Part shown: positions 1 to 8,697 of the stretch, piece by piece
How positions within the stretch are numbered: position 1 is the stretch's first letter
How the letters are laid out: each line of letters opens with the position of its first letter
Assembly: GCA_003573635.1 (NCBI GenBank)
Contig: QUTJ01031399.1
Location: 1 to 11,430, forward strand
Source of the DNA: Goniomonas avonlea
Lineage: Eukaryota; Cryptophyceae; Goniomonadida; Goniomonadaceae
DNA length: 11,430 bases
Reading direction: 5' to 3'
Notes under the pieces: generated by a model
What the model saw: only the letters and a program-made list of their open reading frames with translations
Database searches by the model: none
What the model was told of the DNA's origin: nothing
Made by a program: the position numbers and the translations under genes

Positions 1-101
1 GGGGGTAAGGCTGTGGGTGAGGGGAGGTGTAGCAGCTTCTTTTGGATGGTTTGTCACAATCACTCCTGGCCGAATTTTCGTGATCACACTCTCTTCCGCA
101 G

Positions 102-273
102 ATTCAGCAACGTGTGGAAGCTTGCACACTTTGGTACCAACACCACCTACGTCCAGCTGGAACAAGGCACTCCGCTCCCTTTACTGCAGGGATGGCGGAT
201 TGTGACCTGGGAGTCTGTCCCAGCTCCTGCCGCAGTCCTTTGCACGTCTTCGAGTGAGGTTGCACTCTCCTAA
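102..273 (+). CDS. Possible terminal exon of an upstream gene (partial)
   Basis: A splice donor of good consensus (GTAAGG, starting at base 5) and a pyrimidine-rich acceptor (CTCTTCCGCAG ending at 101) would define a 97-nt intron. The following exon then reads open in the frame of codons starting at positions 1, 4, 7 and so on, to a TAA at 271-273. The predicted tail begins FSNVWKLAHFGTNTTYVQLE and is rich in Trp, Phe and Tyr in a way random frames here are not. I do not recognise the family. The gene would run left to right and converge on the large minus-strand gene. It could instead be non-coding, since only 57 codons are visible and the preceding exon lies outside the window. Confidence 0.35.
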
Positions 274-276
274 AAT

Positions 277-573
277 GTTCGACTAGAAGGAACTCTCTCA
301 CGTTCGACTATAAGGAAGTCTCTCACGTTCGACTCTAAGGAAAACTCTAACGTTCGACTAGAAGGATCTCTCTCACGTTCGACTATGAGGGACTCTCTAA
401 CGTTCGACTAGAAGGAACTCTCTAACGTTCGACTACAGTTCGACTATAAGGAACTCTCTCACATTCGACTATGAGGAACTCTCTAACGTTCGACTATATG
501 GAAGTCTCTAACGTTCGACTAGAAAGAACTCTCTCACGTTCGACTATGAGGAACTCTCTCACGTTCGATTATG
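277..573. repeat. 25-bp tandem minisatellite, about 12 copies
   Basis: Units begin at 277, 302, 327, 352, 377, 402, 427 (only 11 bp long), 438, 463, 488, 513, 538 and 563 (partial). Apart from the truncated copy the period is exactly 25 bp. The unit is close to GTTCGACTATAAGGAAC followed by TCTCTCAC. Copies differ mainly at unit positions 9-16 (TATAAGGA, TAGAAGGA, TATGAGGA) and in ending CTCAC or CTAAC. There are no unique spacers, so this is a plain minisatellite. It lies just after the stop codon of the possible upstream gene, in convergent intergenic space. Confidence 0.95.
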
Positions 574-601
574 AACGTGAGAGAGTTCTTTCTAGTAGAA
601 C
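574..601. repeat. Inverted terminal copy of the minisatellite unit
   Basis: These 28 bases are the reverse complement of 513-540 (copy 11 plus the first bases of copy 12) with one mismatch. The match includes the AGAAAGAACT variant found only in copy 11. In single-stranded form the array end can fold back as a 28-bp stem with a loop of about 33 nt. After it the sequence decays into degenerate GACTAGTCCGAC-like pieces to about 645. Confidence 0.9.
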
Positions 602-1172
602 CGACTAGTCCGACAAATCCGATGTAGAATCGACAAAAGCCTGGTCCACGCGTCAGATTAGTCTACATTTGGCTTGACGCTCGAGCTTGTCTGATGGTGT
701 TTCGTTGCAGAACCAACCTTGTAATGAGGAGCACGTCGTGGCCACTTTGCCCTGTCGTCTTGAGGAGCTCACGATAACGAGGTGGCCAGCACGTCGTCGC
801 CTGCGTTTGTGTAGCGGTGGACACAAGAAAAAGAGCGCGTTTTAGGAACCGAAACTCCCAAGAGCAAATCCGCAAGTGGTCGGGATTGGCGAGAAGAAGA
901 AAAAATGGAGCGAGTCGGACCCAGAAATTTGAAATCCGTCTCTTAAGAACAAGTGCCATCCAATGATCCTGGCAGACATCTGGTATCTCCACCGATTCAG
1001 TATTGCCGCCCCATATACACCGATCGGTTTCCGTTGGAGCAAATTTGATAGTCGAGAGATACTGACCCACAAATTTACTTGCGATCCGATTTCTTTTTTA
1101 TCGAACACAATTCAATTTGGCAAGCAATATAACGTGCGTATGACGAGCGGCAAGCCTTAAAACCTCTAGTCG
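602..1172. other. Intergenic stretch with no recognised gene
   Basis: Apart from degenerate leftovers of the minisatellite to about 645, I see no recognisable feature. Overlapping open frames of 65-135 codons exist on both strands (the longest on the minus strand, 1070-663), but none has a recognisable motif or persuasive composition. The right part may belong to the 3' untranslated region of the minus-strand gene. I found no AATAAA on the minus strand between 1548 and about 650. Confidence 0.5.
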
Positions 1173-1338
1173 CGCGCAGACCCGCACGCGCACGCGGACA
1201 CACGAGGAGTGTACACGCCGCAAGCAGCACCCGATGCAACAGCAAGCAACACAACACTGAGAGAAGATAGCGGGGGTGGACTCAATTCCACTCACCCTCG
1301 AAACAAACAAACACCATTACAAACAGACTCAAAAAGAA

Positions 1339-1442
1339 CACACGCACGCATGCACACACACACGCACACGCACAGCCACACGCACACACGCACACGAGCG
1401 CGCACGCACGCAAAGACACAGCCACACGCACACACACACGCG
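1339..1442. repeat. CA/CG-alternating simple-sequence tract
   Basis: About 100 bp of CACACACACG and CACGCACG units, with a shorter CG-rich relative at 1173-1200. It is almost wholly alternating purine and pyrimidine, the sequence class able to adopt Z-DNA, and would be prone to replication slippage. It lies about 100-210 bp beyond the stop codon of the minus-strand gene, so its TG-rich strand may be transcribed in that gene's 3' untranslated region. A perfect 12-bp palindrome, CTCGCGCGCGAG, sits at 1465-1476. Confidence 0.9.
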
Positions 1443-1494
1443 ATGTGTGCCGCCCGGCTATGCGCTCGCGCGCGAGAGAGCGCCCTCGCCTAGG

Positions 1495-1569
1495 GTGCTC
1501 TCAGGCCTGCTTGTCACCCACCCTGTGCTCCTCGCCCCCAAGTGCTCTCAGGCCTGCTTGTCACCCACC
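1495..1569. repeat. 28-bp direct repeat spanning the stop codon of the STAND gene
   Basis: Bases 1495-1522 and 1542-1569 are identical over 28 bp (47-bp period). The right copy encodes the last residues and TGA of the minus-strand protein (VGDKQA then stop). The left copy repeats the same coding end inside the 3' flank. The period is not a multiple of three. It looks like a recent tandem duplication of the gene's terminus. Confidence 0.95.
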
Positions 1570-4500
1570 AGTCGGCGCCACGTGATGGTGCGCTCCTTGG
1601 ACACGGTGATGATGTTGTCGCCGGATCCCAGGAACGTGCTCAAGTAGAAAATCGACTGCTGGTGGCCGCGAAACACGGCCACTTCGGTGTCGGAGTCCCA
1701 CTCGCGCGCCAGGCAGTACGCGCCATAAAGACTCGTGTCAACAGAGAAGAACTTGTTGGAGTCGCCTTGGGGGTAGATTTTCTTGGGGAGCTGCCCAGCC
1801 GCCAGGTTCCAGGGGTGGAAGCGCAAGACGGCACCGGTCGACGAGTCTAGAACGTAGATGGCTGAGCCGCATATGACGTGGATCTGGGCCCCGTTGCCGG
1901 TAAAAGCGTAGGTTTCTGTCGTCGACGAGATCTTCTCCTCGGCGGGCCGGGTCTTCTTAAAGTCGTCGGTGTTGAACAGAACCTTCAGAGAGGCAGCGTC
2001 ATAGACATCGGCGGAGCGGATGTGACCAAGAGTGAAACGATTTCCGGCTGGGGACAACGATAGCATGTCGTTCCTGGAATCAAACTTGAGCTCTGCTACG
2101 CACTGCTCGCTCTTGACGTCCCATACCTTCGCGATCTCTGGGTGGAGCGACACGAAGCGGTCTCCCTGTGGAAGGAACTTCACACCCACAACTTTCGCCC
2201 CAGCAGCAAACGTCTTGATTTTTTCAAAGCTGGCGGCATCCAACAAGGAGACTTGGCCGCTATCAGAACCAACGAGAAGGCGATCTTCGGTCTCAGACAC
2301 CGCGACCTGGGGGAAGGTGCCGCCCTCACGGAACTGGTGCAGCACCTCCCCAGTCGACACATCCCACACACAGAGCGCTGCGTTCGTGCTCCCCACGACC
2401 CGGCCTCCAGAGGGAAACAGACACAGGGAGCGGATGTCAACCTCCCCCTTTCGGGCCGGCGGGTAGAGCATTGACAGCAAAACTCCAGAAACCGCGTCCC
2501 ACACTGAGACAATGCCGTGCTTGACCTCCTGGGTGAGGTAGACCGTCCCCCGCGTGGCCACTGTCATCGTGTACACTGAGGTAAACTGGTTCTGCACCTT
2601 GAGCTGCACGCCAGTTTCGAGATTCCACAAAAGCGGCTCGTTTCGCCCCTTGGAGCTTTCACGGCTCAAGGCTAGACTCCCAACGGGAGACAGCCTGAGC
2701 TCAGTCAGTCGCCCCGTCGCATAGGATCCTTGGAGGAACCGCAGCTTGCTCCCGGAGGCGGCATCCCAGACATACCCACCGTGCGAGCACTTCCCCACAA
2801 TCAACTCTCCGGAGGCAGAAAACTCGATGTAGGAGAGGCTCGAAAAGAGGCCACCAGCGAGGCTTACCAGCGTGTCAAAGGTGTCCACATTCCTGACGTG
2901 CGCGGCGTGCGTTTCAAAGTCAGTGTCGGTGCCCGTGACGAGTCGATCGCCGGAGGGGGACAACGACCAGCAGGAAGCCTTGTCAAACTGGTGGCAAATC
3001 GACCCGTCCGCAGTCTCAATCACGGCAACGGTGCGTGATCCCTTGAGTTGGACAGAAGCAATGCAGCGGGTACCGAAGGGGAAGAAGCCGACACCAGGGT
3101 TGTCAACAGCGCTACACTCGATATCGAAAATCTTGTTGCCCGTGGTCGCCTCCCACAGCCTGATATGGCCTGATGCCGTCAGGATGAGGTCTCCGGAAGG
3201 AGAAAAGACACTCGTCAAGGCGGCTGCACCGAACTTGCTGACGACAGCGCCCGATGCGATGTCCCACATTTCCAAGCCGTTCTCGGAGCTGGTGAGCAGC
3301 AACTTCCCACACGGCGAAAACAACACGTCGTTGACCTTCACGGGCACCTTGCGACTTGTGAGGCCACAGTCGAACCTTGAAACTTGGACTCCAGACGACG
3401 CGTCCCAGATGCGCGCAGAGCCATCTTTCGCACCAGTGACCACCTGATCGCCCTTGGGGGAAAACCCAACACAGAGAACGCCTCCTGTGTGACCAAACAG
3501 TCTGGTCGCAAAAGCCATGACATTGTTGGAGACGTTCCAGACCATTGCCGTCCCGTCGCCAGACCCGGAAATGAGGCGGTCACCCGAAGGGGCGAAGGCA
3601 ACAGCAGAAAGCGTGTCCGCAGGCTTGGGAGGGAAGATGACGTCGTCATGGGCGTTGGAATCCCACACGCGGCATGTGCCGTCGAGCGAAGACGAGACGA
3701 CTCGATCGCCGTAGACGTCCACACACGTCAGCGACCGGCTGTGCCCGTACCATGTGGCCCGATGCTCGCCTGTGCGCGCGTCCCACACCCACACTTGGCT
3801 GTCGCTTTTGTTCAAGGTGACGACCTGCGCGCCAGAGAAGGAGAAGATGGCGATCCCCGACGTCCGGATTGCGCACACTGGACTCCCAGAGCGCACGTCA
3901 TACACGCTGACATCAGAATGCGCGCCGCACAGCATCAGGGTTCCGTCGCGAGAAAACGCCAAGGTTTGATTGTTGATCGTCAGGAGGTTGATTCTGGAGA
4001 CCTCCTCGAGCGACGTGCCGTCGAAAATCAGCGCGATATCTTTGGGAAGGCGCACAGCGAGGAGGTTGCCACCACCAGGCACAGGCACAGGGGGCTGGTA
4101 CCAAGCCACCAAAGTCTCGAACAATGCGGGCTTAGGCTCGATCGGAGCGAACGTCTTGGCATCGCAAGCGCATAAAGTCAAGGCCTTCTCTGGTCCCCGA
4201 ATATAAAAAAAGCGATCACCTGAAAACACGCCACTTGCCGCCGCCACGTTGTCGTTACGACGCTCCCCAATGACTCCCAGGTCTTTGCCTGTCTCGATGT
4301 CCCAGACACTGCGATGGCGATCTACGACGCGATCTCCAGTCGGGGAGAAGAAGCCCTCCGGGGCCCCACGCACGGTGCCGTAGGTCTTCTCGAAAATCTG
4401 GGCACCAGTAGCTGCGCTCCACACCCGGAGGCTTTTGTCATTTGAGGCGGTGAGGATGCGATCACCAGAGGGAGAATACAGCACAGAGACCACTTGCGCG

Positions 4501-7500
4501 GTGTGCCCCCGACAGATGACACGCTGGAGCCCCGTGGTGGCGTCCCAGACCCGGACAGTTTTGTCAGCCGACACGCTGGCAATGTGCTCTCCAGAGGGGG
4601 AGAACGCCACGGCATTGACTGAGGCGCCGTGTCCATCGAGAATCATGCAGGTCGCGTTCTCCTGCCGGCTTCGATTAGTCGCGACCCACCAAGACCGCTG
4701 GCGAACCCATGCAGGGACGCCTGCCTGCTGGGGAAAAGTGTCTTTGGTTTTGTTTGGTGGCTGGGCTTTTGCTTTGAGAACCAACTCCTGCGCCTGGGCA
4801 AACACCAGCGAGCTCTCGGGCTCGGCCAGAGCCAAGTCAAGCAGCTCAATACCATCAGTGTTGGTCAGCACCGAGCGCCCTACAAAGGAGCAGCACTGCC
4901 GCAAGCACTTGCGGTCGGAGGCTCCCGAAACAAGGGCAAGGCCGCGCAGTGCGTCAGCGGACTCGACGCGCAGGACCGAGCGCTGAGAGGGGCCTGCCGC
5001 AACCTTGGCGAGCAGGTAGGGCAGGTGGCCAATGCTCCGCTCCTCCAGTAAACGGAAACTGGTCTCCATGGCCGCCGCATTCCCGGCGGCGTGCGAGGCC
5101 ATGGCGGAATGGTGGAACGCTTCGGATGACGTGCGTCGCGCGTTGACAGTGGTTGGATCAAGCCAAAGGGGCTGAGGCCGGAGCTGTCTGTCATGGACCA
5201 CGCCAGTCTTGGCGTGGAGCTTGCCGGACTGCCAAGAGTCGGAGAAATACTCCGCCAGGAAGCGGTGGCGAAGGACTCGGGCTGGGATCTCGCCTCCCGC
5301 ATCGCCAAACTCTGAAGCAAACTCCGCCAGCGTGGCCTCGGAGGCGGGAACGGCCAGGTAGTCGGCCTCGGCGACCTCCCAGAACTGACGGTGGTACCAA
5401 CCGTACACCAGCGAGCCTTCCGAGCCCCGCTCTACCAAGTATCCACCCAGGTCCGCGTGAATGCGGGTCCACAGCGCAGGCGGGAGGCGGCGTCGAGGAG
5501 GCACCCACCACTGGTACACGTCGTCCAGCACCTCGTCGTCGCAGCTCAGCACGTCCACCAGCTCGGACGCGGTCAGCCCAGGCACTGCCCCGCAGCACGT
5601 CAGGTAGCCCAGAGCGTGGCTGACGAGCAGCGACCCGTGAAGGCGCTCCAGCCGACGGAAGCCACCGCGGACCAGGCCCTGCACCGAGTCGGCAAGCATC
5701 TCCTGGACCTCTGCGTCAGCCGAATACGAACGCCAGTACTTTGCGGCGGTGTCGAAGGCCAGCCGGGCGAACAAGGGACTGGGACAGGCCTGGCAGGCGG
5801 TAGTCAACGCTTTTGACTGGGTCGGGGTGAACTTCTTCCCGGAGGCTGCGAGCCACGCCTCAAGGACTTCGGAGAGTCCGTCAGGACTGAGGACGGGGAC
5901 CTCAGTGTGGCTCCAAGTGAGTGTTGATCGGGTGGTCAGAGCCTGCAGGCAGCCCCCTTCCTCAGGCAGGGTGGAGACTATCAAGGCACAGTTACGTGGG
6001 ACCTTCTCCGGAAGCCAGTCGAGACGGCGGCCACCATCCACGTCGTCGAGTTGGTCAACCGAATCAAAGAACACGTAGAGGGGGGCTTTCGCGCTGCCTT
6101 TCGCCAAAGCTCCACTGAAGAGAGCGGCCACCTGCTCCATGTTACCTGAGGGAAAATTCCCCCCGTCCTCCGCTCCGTACGCCAGTCGGATTTGCTGGGT
6201 GACGCTCTGCAGCAGGACCTTGGCGCTGCACGAGTCGGCCGAGGTTCCGAGCAGACGAAACACAACCACGGCGTTGGGGTTCCGGACGGCCACAGCCAAC
6301 TTGCACATGAGCGATGTCTTCCCGGAGCCAGACTTGCCAGATATGATGACTCCGTCAGTTGCCTCGGCGACCGCGGGAATCACAGACTTGAGCAGCGACT
6401 GAAACAGGTCTGTGCGCCCAACAAAGGATTCGGCCTTGGAGGCGCACGCACGGGCGTGTCGAATAGCCTCCTCGACAAAAGGGAACCCGTTGAAGAGGGA
6501 GTGTGTGGTGTCGACGTTGGCCTGGTATGCTCGCAGGATGTCTCGCGCCAAGGTCAGGCAGCAGTGCTCAGCAAACTTGACCACCATTGCCTCGTACTCG
6601 GGGTCGGCGAAGTTCCCTGGAATGCTCTCGCCTGATGGGTCATGCAGAGCCACCGAACCTTGCTTGGACCACGGCACGTCGTAGTCAAAGATCCGGGACG
6701 GGTCGAGTCCACTTCCGGGCACCTCCTCATCCTTGAGCCGGTACAACAGCCGCCGGGCCCGGGTGTCCAGCTTGCCAGTGTCCGGCTCAAAGTCAAAGTA
6801 GTTTCGAAGCTGCCAGTCCACGTCTTTGCGGTCCTTGGGATTGGCGGGAATGGTGTGTTGCTCCAGGTCCACGTTGTCAGAGGGATCGAAGGTGATCTTG
6901 CGGCGGAAGACAAAAGTGGTTTGGTCACGGTTCGGGTTCCGGACGATGCCGTTGAGGTTTTCCTCATGTGTCACTGAAACCTGATACATCTCTCGACGTG
7001 AGTCAGCTACGCCTGAGGCGTGTTTGGACGCCTCTCGCAGGGCAGCCTGCATCTTGTCAAAAACAGCCCACCATTTGCCACTGGCAGCGCCTTGCAAGGC
7101 CTTGTCGTTGGAGGTGTAGTCAGGGAAGACCGTGTTGACCGGTTGGAGACAGTACTCAGCGACGGGCCCTCCATACTCGGGCCAGTCCACCAGCGTGTTG
7201 GAGTCGAGCTTGAACCAAGTCTGGCGCATTGCGGTGGCTGCCTCGGCGTGTGCCTGCTTCAAAACAGCCTCCCCTTCAAGCTCAGGTTCACTTTCCAGCC
7301 ACCCGAGCAGCGCTTCAAACTCGGCCTGGGGAATTCGCGCAGGGAAGGGGCAGTAGCCGTAACGGTCTCCCAGGAAGCACATAAACGAAGGACCGAGAGA
7401 AACACTCTTACACCGCGCAAGTTCAAACATGCACAGCTCGGCGGTGCCGTGGTCGTTTCCGGTGGACTCGCGCACTCCCCACCGCATGTCGATGATCTGG

Positions 7501-8483
7501 AACTCCAAGCCGAGGCGCCGACACATCGCATCAAGGACGGGGTAGGCAGTCGTCATCAGTGTGTCCCTCCACTGTTTTGTGTCAGCGAATGTAGACGATG
7601 TGAAGATACGCGTGACCATCTTCCGTTCCGGTAGCTCCGCCAGTTTGTTGAACCGGCCCTTGCACACAGCCAACCGGATACCCTGCATTTCCTTGGATTT
7701 GCCTGCCCTGTTCTTGGCGCCAAGAAGTTTCACCATTTCTTCCTCCAGCTGGGCAAACTCGACGTGGACCTGCTGGCCAGAAGTCCCAAAGGGAACTTGA
7801 GGGGGCCGTTTGGGTGGTGGCGGCTGGCCTTGCTGTTGTTTGACTGGGTCGGGCTTGGCCTTCTCCACCTTGGCAGAGTCGCTGCCAGGAGCCTGAGCTT
7901 TGGAGGGGACTTCGTTAAGAGTTTGTTTGGGCGGCAACGGCTGGGCTTGCAGTTGGGTTTTGACCGTGTTGGGCTTGGCATTGTCGACTGCCACATCCTC
8001 GGGCTTGGCGGATTCGCTTTGAATCTCATTGCCAGAAGCCCGGGCTTCGGGGGTAACATCGTGAGGGATATGTTTGGGCGACGGTGCCTGGCCTTGCTGT
8101 TTCTCCGACTTGGCTTCCAGCTCAGCAACAACTGTCTCTGCCTTTCCTTGCAACGGTTCTTTCGCTCCTGTTGCCTCAGGCTCTTTCGGCTGTGATCCTG
8201 ACGATCCCAGAGGCTGTTGTGTGGCCACAATAGGCTTGGCCCCAGGGTCCGTAGCCTGTTTAGCAGAGGATCCGGGCTTTGTAGCAGGCGGTGGGGGGTG
8301 TCCAGGCTCGGTGACACTCCTGTCTCGAGTCGGCTCTGGTTTCGTACCCACAGCCGGCTGGGCCTTGGCGCCTTCAGTGCCGGCCTTCGAAGCCTGAGTG
8401 GCAGAGGATCCGGGCTTTGCAACAGGTGCGCCAGGACCGGGCACGGTCACAGTGTCTTTGGAGCTCGAGCAAGCAGAGCCCAT
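1548..8483 (-). CDS. STAND ATPase: DUF4062-NACHT-WD40 protein with predicted N-terminal acylation
   Basis: One uninterrupted frame of 2311 codons. The ATG at 8483-8481 is the first after an in-frame stop at 8627-8625 and has a purine at -3 and G at +4. The N terminus MGSACSSSK fits N-myristoylation (Gly2, Ser6), with Cys5 as a possible palmitoylation site. Residues 10-235 are disordered Pro/Lys/Ala repeats. Residues 289-395 are a DUF4062 domain, with FTSSTFAD, IDMRWGVRES and LGDRYGYCPF matching the conserved positions of animal NWD1/TEP1-type proteins. Residues 685-850 are a NACHT-like ATPase with Walker A GKSGSGKT (716-723) and Walker B VFFDSVDQLD (804-813). Residues 990-1045 carry the WHRQFWE-like YHRQFWEVAEADYL segment typical of NWD proteins, within a helical/winged-helix region. 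Residues 1280-2311 hold about 22-24 WD40-type blades, enough for about three propellers, some degenerate. Such proteins are nucleotide-dependent switches that oligomerise when the WD40 sensor is triggered. The ligand and pathway are unknown. No frameshift or lost catalytic residue is visible. Confidence 0.93.
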   Translation of the reverse strand: MGSACSSSKDTVTVPGPGAPVAKPGSSATQASKAGTEGAKAQPAVGTKPEPTRDRSVTEPGHPPPPATKPGSSAKQATDPGAKPIVATQQPLGSSGSQPKEPEATGAKEPLQGKAETVVAELEAKSEKQQGQAPSPKHIPHDVTPEARASGNEIQSESAKPEDVAVDNAKPNTVKTQLQAQPLPPKQTLNEVPSKAQAPGSDSAKVEKAKPDPVKQQQGQPPPPKRPPQVPFGTSGQQVHVEFAQLEEEMVKLLGAKNRAGKSKEMQGIRLAVCKGRFNKLAELPERKMVTRIFTSSTFADTKQWRDTLMTTAYPVLDAMCRRLGLEFQIIDMRWGVRESTGNDHGTAELCMFELARCKSVSLGPSFMCFLGDRYGYCPFPARIPQAEFEALLGWLESEPELEGEAVLKQAHAEAATAMRQTWFKLDSNTLVDWPEYGGPVAEYCLQPVNTVFPDYTSNDKALQGAASGKWWAVFDKMQAALREASKHASGVADSRREMYQVSVTHEENLNGIVRNPNRDQTTFVFRRKITFDPSDNVDLEQHTIPANPKDRKDVDWQLRNYFDFEPDTGKLDTRARRLLYRLKDEEVPGSGLDPSRIFDYDVPWSKQGSVALHDPSGESIPGNFADPEYEAMVVKFAEHCCLTLARDILRAYQANVDTTHSLFNGFPFVEEAIRHARACASKAESFVGRTDLFQSLLKSVIPAVAEATDGVIISGKSGSGKTSLMCKLAVAVRNPNAVVVFRLLGTSADSCSAKVLLQSVTQQIRLAYGAEDGGNFPSGNMEQVAALFSGALAKGSAKAPLYVFFDSVDQLDDVDGGRRLDWLPEKVPRNCALIVSTLPEEGGCLQALTTRSTLTWSHTEVPVLSPDGLSEVLEAWLAASGKKFTPTQSKALTTACQACPSPLFARLAFDTAAKYWRSYSADAEVQEMLADSVQGLVRGGFRRLERLHGSLLVSHALGYLTCCGAVPGLTASELVDVLSCDDEVLDDVYQWWVPPRRRLPPALWTRIHADLGGYLVERGSEGSLVYGWYHRQFWEVAEADYLAVPASEATLAEFASEFGDAGGEIPARVLRHRFLAEYFSDSWQSGKLHAKTGVVHDRQLRPQPLWLDPTTVNARRTSSEAFHHSAMASHAAGNAAAMETSFRLLEERSIGHLPYLLAKVAAGPSQRSVLRVESADALRGLALVSGASDRKCLRQCCSFVGRSVLTNTDGIELLDLALAEPESSLVFAQAQELVLKAKAQPPNKTKDTFPQQAGVPAWVRQRSWWVATNRSRQENATCMILDGHGASVNAVAFSPSGEHIASVSADKTVRVWDATTGLQRVICRGHTAQVVSVLYSPSGDRILTASNDKSLRVWSAATGAQIFEKTYGTVRGAPEGFFSPTGDRVVDRHRSVWDIETGKDLGVIGERRNDNVAAASGVFSGDRFFYIRGPEKALTLCACDAKTFAPIEPKPALFETLVAWYQPPVPVPGGGNLLAVRLPKDIALIFDGTSLEEVSRINLLTINNQTLAFSRDGTLMLCGAHSDVSVYDVRSGSPVCAIRTSGIAIFSFSGAQVVTLNKSDSQVWVWDARTGEHRATWYGHSRSLTCVDVYGDRVVSSSLDGTCRVWDSNAHDDVIFPPKPADTLSAVAFAPSGDRLISGSGDGTAMVWNVSNNVMAFATRLFGHTGGVLCVGFSPKGDQVVTGAKDGSARIWDASSGVQVSRFDCGLTSRKVPVKVNDVLFSPCGKLLLTSSENGLEMWDIASGAVVSKFGAAALTSVFSPSGDLILTASGHIRLWEATTGNKIFDIECSAVDNPGVGFFPFGTRCIASVQLKGSRTVAVIETADGSICHQFDKASCWSLSPSGDRLVTGTDTDFETHAAHVRNVDTFDTLVSLAGGLFSSLSYIEFSASGELIVGKCSHGGYVWDAASGSKLRFLQGSYATGRLTELRLSPVGSLALSRESSKGRNEPLLWNLETGVQLKVQNQFTSVYTMTVATRGTVYLTQEVKHGIVSVWDAVSGVLLSMLYPPARKGEVDIRSLCLFPSGGRVVGSTNAALCVWDVSTGEVLHQFREGGTFPQVAVSETEDRLLVGSDSGQVSLLDAASFEKIKTFAAGAKVVGVKFLPQGDRFVSLHPEIAKVWDVKSEQCVAELKFDSRNDMLSLSPAGNRFTLGHIRSADVYDAASLKVLFNTDDFKKTRPAEEKISSTTETYAFTGNGAQIHVICGSAIYVLDSSTGAVLRFHPWNLAAGQLPKKIYPQGDSNKFFSVDTSLYGAYCLAREWDSDTEVAVFRGHQQSIFYLSTFLGSGDNIITVSKERTITWRRLVGDKQA
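7784..8424 (-). repeat. Coding repeats in the disordered N-terminal region of the STAND protein
   Basis: Two families are visible. A 46-residue unit starts with AKPGSSATQ (residue 22) and recurs as TKPGSSAKQ (residue 68); at DNA level 18 bases around a GGATCC core are identical at 8401-8418 and 8263-8280, a 138-bp period. A second unit of about 39-49 residues starts near residues 131, 180 and 219, with GQAPSPK, AQPLPPK and GQPPPPK heads and an AKP(N/D)(T/P)VK tail. Lengths stay in frame. The region probably acts as a flexible tether between the membrane anchor and the DUF4062 domain, which is inference from composition. Confidence 0.75.
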
Positions 8484-8697
8484 TCCTGGGGGCTGAACAG
8501 TGGGGGACCCCAAGAGTCCGAGACTCGCTGCAAACAACGGCCAAGAACCACAAATAACGGGGCTGGACAAATGATGCAAGATTTTTAAAAATGGCTTCAA
8601 TCCAATAATATATATCGGAAATATTCATTATCCTTCATCACCTCTCATCTTGGCCGGTGTTTGTATCTATCCCTATCCCGTGTGGCTACGGTCGAGT
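8484..8697. promoter_or_regulatory. Divergent (head-to-head) promoter region
   Basis: Only 214 bp separate the ATG of the minus-strand STAND gene from the first ATG of the plus-strand PUB gene. The middle is sharply AT-rich against GC-rich coding flanks. It contains a CCAAT box (8602-8606) next to TATATAT (8609-8615) on the plus strand; the TATA-like run reads in both directions. A six-codon upstream ORF (ATG at 8591, stop at 8606-8608) would lie in the leader only if transcription starts upstream of it. Transcription start sites are not known. Confidence 0.6.

Noticed and set aside
277-601. CRISPR-like array
   Set aside because: Units follow each other directly at 25 bp with no unique spacers, and the context is eukaryotic; it is a minisatellite.
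663-1070. Minus-strand 135-codon open frame
   Set aside because: No recognisable domain or plausible composition, and overlapping frames of similar length exist on both strands.
1317-1321. TGTAA polyadenylation signal on the minus strand
   Set aside because: A five-base match about 230 bp past the stop is weak and only meaningful if the organism is a green alga, which is not shown.
1209-1647. Plus-strand frames rich in His-Thr
   Set aside because: They are translations of the CA/CG simple repeat and of the antisense of the STAND gene's end.
5153-5623. Long antisense frames opposite the STAND gene
   Set aside because: Expected shadows of a GC-rich coding frame; the minus-strand frame has the conserved domain motifs.
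8484-8600. N-terminal extension of the STAND protein to 8600
   Set aside because: The codon at 8600-8598 is TTG, and no ATG occurs before 8483; the first ATG begins with a clean myristoylation motif.
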